This document shows, one piece after another, positions 34,643 through 37,184 of a stretch of DNA of 37,184 nt. Source of the DNA: Jaenimonas drosophilae (lineage: Eukaryota > Euglenozoa > Kinetoplastea > Trypanosomatida > Trypanosomatidae); NCBI GenBank assembly GCA_030849065.1, contig JASAON010001474.1, positions 1 to 37,184 on the forward strand. The letters run 5' to 3'. The position numbers were made by a program, and so were the translations under genes. Within the stretch, counting starts at the first letter, position 1. The number at the start of each line of letters is the position of its first letter. The notes under the pieces are model-generated. The model did no database searches. It saw only the letters and a list, made by a program, of their open reading frames with translations, and was not told the origin of the DNA.

Positions 34643-37184
34643 ATGGGCATGGAGGGTTTGCAGCCATGTCAGTTTGGTGGGCATCACATTGATGCGCCAC
34701 CGCCATGTGCCATCCTCCATCGTCTCGCCGCAGCCACACAAGAGTGGCTCACGCACGGCAAAACACATCGATCCGCCGCTGGCACCACACCAGGAAGCAT
34801 GGCACCAAATGGCCCACGTTTGGCGCGCTTGGCCTTCTTCAAGATGCCTGTGGATGAGATCCAGCCAGCCCCGATTTGTGTTCGTCGTCGAAGCAGCTAC
34901 CTTCGTCTGTGCCACACGCAAATGGTGAAGGAGGTCCTCCTGACTGCTGACCTTCTTCGTACTCAAGCCACTGATGGCACACAGGCTGCATGCAATCGCT
35001 TGCACCTGGATAAATCGATGCTGCTGGCGGATCTTCAGCGTTGCTCCACCCACCTACAGAGGAAGAAGGAGCTGCTCGTACAGATGCCCATGTGCATCCG
35101 ATGGCCCCGGCGTTGGTGTGCGTCAAGCAAGAAGAGCACATCATCACCACCACATCGAATGCAAGCGCCACCCCCTTCCTTGCGCACCATGCTTCTGGAG
35201 CTTGCCGGGTTGTGGAGGGCACGTACCGAGACTGATGCACGCGCCCGTCTGATTGCGCTGCAGTGCAAGGACCCTCAGGCCTTTGCCGATCATGTCAGCG
35301 CGCTGAAGGTATCAACGCTCCTCAAGATTATGGAGCGGACGGACATCTTTATGCAGTGCATCCAGCACAAGGTGTTGGCCAAGAGAGCTCATCCAGAGGA
35401 GGTGCCTGTCTCTGCGTCTTTGATGGAGCCCAGCATCTACCGCCTCCAGCCTCATCTTCGCAACGCCACCGACTACGAACGCTTCCACGCCTTTGTGAAG
35501 TCCGCCATGACACCTTTTCACATTTTTCATGCTCACGAAATTCATGTGGAGAAGCAGCCCGACGGCATGCGTGCGACGCTCATGCCACATCAGATGGACG
35601 GGCTCCGCTTCTTACTCTCGCTGCACGCCAATGCCATCAACGGCATTTTGGCAGATGAGATGGGGGTGGGCAAGACGATACAGACCTTGGCCTTTCTGCT
35701 GGCTCTGAAACAGAGGTCCATGCAGGACGGTGATGGCCTAGGTGCGAACCCACACCTCATTCTGGCTCCTCTGAGCGTCATTCGTGAGTGGGTGCGTGCG
35801 TGTGAGCTCTTCACCCCGACCAGCCTACGTGTGGCTCAGTACCGCGACCTGGAACATCCAGCAAGTGAAGCAGCCAACTATGATCTTGTGCTGCTGCCCA
35901 TTCATGCCGTGCGCGAGCTTGGATCCAAGGCTGCGCGAATCTCGTGGAACTATGTGGTGGTGGATGAGGCACATCGCGCGGTATCAAACCTGACGACGGC
36001 CACCGCGGCCGCCATTCTCAGACTGCGGTGCCAACGTCGGCTGGTGCTGACGGGCACACCTCTCAACAGCGATCTGCGTGAGTTGTGGTCGCTCCTCTAC
36101 TACCTCAATGAGGATGTGTTTGATGAGCAGGACTCCTTTGATGAGGTCTTCCGCCGCCCCTTTCAGGTATATAACACACGAGAGATGGACCTCACCTCGG
36201 AGGAGCAGGAGTTGTTGGTGCTGCGGCTGCATCAGATTCTGCAGCCCTTCATGCTCCGGCGCACCAAGCATGATATCGATAAGAGCCTTCGCATGACCAT
36301 TCACCAAGTACGCTGTCCCATATCCACGATCCAATCAAGACTGCTCAATCTTCTACGCAGCAAAGGACGCATGCCGTGGGTGTTTCCCGCTGATGATAGC
36401 CCATCGTCACCACCACCATCATCATCATGTGATGGAGAAGGCGAAGGGGCTGCTGCTGCTGCCACTACGTCGTCAGAAGAGGCACAAGATGCTGCCACGC
36501 CAAATGATTCCACGACCTGGCCCTACTTGAGCCGATGTGCTCTCTCCAACAACAATGTCTCTGGCCTTACCGCACAGGTGCTGTGTACGCACGCCTTCAT
36601 GCATCCATTTTGCTCCCAGGTGCTTCATCACCACAACCTGCAGGAGCACAAGCCATCCAGCCGTGGCCATGATGATGATGATGGCGAAAATGATGATGGA
36701 GCGGCTGACATGGTGTTGGCCACAAGCTGCAAGTTTTTGATGCTCCACATCCTCCTCTCCCGACTCTTCTGCGCACAACGGAAGGTGGTCATATTCACTC
36801 ACTGGCTGGATTGTATTGATCTCATCCACGACTACCTCCGTGGCCAAGGTTGGGCCCCCCACACGGAGGTCCTGACGGGAGCCACGGATGAGATGAACCG
36901 CAAAGCCAGCGTGGACCGCTTTCGTGAAGATGCCACGTGCCTCTTCTTCATCGTTTCCATGAAGGCGGGTGGGTGCGGCATCAACCTCCAAGCCGCGCAC
37001 ATGGTCATCCTCATGGACCGGGACTACACCACCACCAATGAGGAGCAGGCGTTGGCTCGGGTGCTGCGCATTGGCCAGCGCCACACCGTTCGCGCGCTAT
37101 ACTTCACCACCGATGATCCGGCAGAGGCACGTGTTGCGGAGGTGGCGTCGGAGAAGGATAAACCACGTGCCGCCATCATTGAAG
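34643..37184 (+). CDS. SNF2-family helicase-like ATPase, 3' end beyond window
   Basis: This is an open frame of 847 codons with no stop before the window ends. Residues about 1-320 are non-catalytic and not recognised. They include helical charged stretches that could resemble the pre-ATPase region of chromatin remodellers. The ATPase begins with a Q-like element (MPHQMDGLRFL), then motif I DEMGVGKT (K344), and motif II DEAH (441-444). Motif III is in VLTGTPLNSDLRELWSLLYYL, and a FMLRRTKHDI segment follows. A low-complexity insert with Ser, Pro, Ala and Asp runs (about 585-690) separates the lobes. The second lobe has VVIFTHWLD, MKAGGCGINLQAAH and the ARVLRIGQ motif (RIGQ at 809-812). All core motifs are present, so it should be an active DNA translocase acting on chromatin or protein-DNA complexes. 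The subfamily is undecided. Confidence 0.9.
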   Translation, partial: MGMEGLQPCQFGGHHIDAPPPCAILHRLAAATQEWLTHGKTHRSAAGTTPGSMAPNGPRLARLAFFKMPVDEIQPAPICVRRRSSYLRLCHTQMVKEVLLTADLLRTQATDGTQAACNRLHLDKSMLLADLQRCSTHLQRKKELLVQMPMCIRWPRRWCASSKKSTSSPPHRMQAPPPSLRTMLLELAGLWRARTETDARARLIALQCKDPQAFADHVSALKVSTLLKIMERTDIFMQCIQHKVLAKRAHPEEVPVSASLMEPSIYRLQPHLRNATDYERFHAFVKSAMTPFHIFHAHEIHVEKQPDGMRATLMPHQMDGLRFLLSLHANAINGILADEMGVGKTIQTLAFLLALKQRSMQDGDGLGANPHLILAPLSVIREWVRACELFTPTSLRVAQYRDLEHPASEAANYDLVLLPIHAVRELGSKAARISWNYVVVDEAHRAVSNLTTATAAAILRLRCQRRLVLTGTPLNSDLRELWSLLYYLNEDVFDEQDSFDEVFRRPFQVYNTREMDLTSEEQELLVLRLHQILQPFMLRRTKHDIDKSLRMTIHQVRCPISTIQSRLLNLLRSKGRMPWVFPADDSPSSPPPSSSCDGEGEGAAAAATTSSEEAQDAATPNDSTTWPYLSRCALSNNNVSGLTAQVLCTHAFMHPFCSQVLHHHNLQEHKPSSRGHDDDDGENDDGAADMVLATSCKFLMLHILLSRLFCAQRKVVIFTHWLDCIDLIHDYLRGQGWAPHTEVLTGATDEMNRKASVDRFREDATCLFFIVSMKAGGCGINLQAAHMVILMDRDYTTTNEEQALARVLRIGQRHTVRALYFTTDDPAEARVAEVASEKDKPRAAIIE

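Noticed and set aside
1..37184. Search for a strand switch, mobile element, CRISPR array, tRNA or rRNA, or a horizontally acquired cassette
   Set aside because: All recognised genes are co-directional housekeeping or cilium genes of eukaryotic type. I saw no spaced repeats, transposase or reverse-transcriptase motifs, or tRNA-like folds, though an eye search can miss small RNA genes.

Overview
This window looks like nuclear DNA of a kinetoplastid flagellate, either a trypanosomatid or a free-living bodonid relative. Every convincing gene lies on the + strand. Genes are uninterrupted, with no introns needed to read through large conserved proteins. Almost every gap between genes carries a pyrimidine tract followed by an AG and then an ATG-free leader. 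This is the usual layout of a directional gene cluster transcribed as a polycistron and resolved by spliced-leader trans-splicing and polyadenylation. The tail of beta-tubulin at the left edge fits. I cannot assign a genus from sequence reading alone.

Layout from left to right: the 3' end of beta-tubulin (1-65); importin alpha (621-2231); a small one-membrane-segment protein (3111-3395); a multi-membrane-segment protein (3620-4219); NOM1/Sgd1, a MIF4G-MA3 nucleolar protein (4414-6690); a 1230-residue protein I do not recognise (6950-10642); TMEM107, a ciliary transition-zone protein (10938-11444); a zinc-finger ubiquitin-specific protease with no in-frame ATG (about 12251-15148); the spliceosomal Sm protein SmE (16014-16295); a ZNF598/Hel2-type RING E3 ligase (16593-18539); a calcyphosine-like EF-hand protein (19055-20185); pyridoxal kinase (20550-21461); an N-terminal-acetyltransferase-like GNAT protein (22104-22838); a rotatin-like giant helical-repeat protein (23180-27781); a Hook-domain coiled-coil protein (28106-29920); VPS41 of the HOPS complex (30207-33314); IMP4, a U3 snoRNP Brix protein (33582-34445); and an SNF2-family ATPase that runs off the right edge (34643-37184).

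The genes are not a single pathway, as expected for kinetoplastid polycistrons. Several themes recur. Ribosome production and its quality control are represented by NOM1, IMP4 and the ZNF598 homologue. Cilium or flagellum and basal-body biology is represented by TMEM107, the rotatin-like protein and possibly the calcyphosine-like protein. Endosomal traffic is represented by Hook and VPS41. I found no mobile element, CRISPR array, rRNA or tRNA gene, strand switch or foreign-looking island.

I did not find a convincing new multi-gene system. The points most worth a second look are the start of the ubiquitin protease (an ATG-free leader of about 630 nt whose first ATG is out of frame), the rotatin and TMEM107 homologues, a short upstream ORF whose stop overlaps the GNAT start codon, the altered catalytic-cysteine box of the protease, and the large unrecognised protein.
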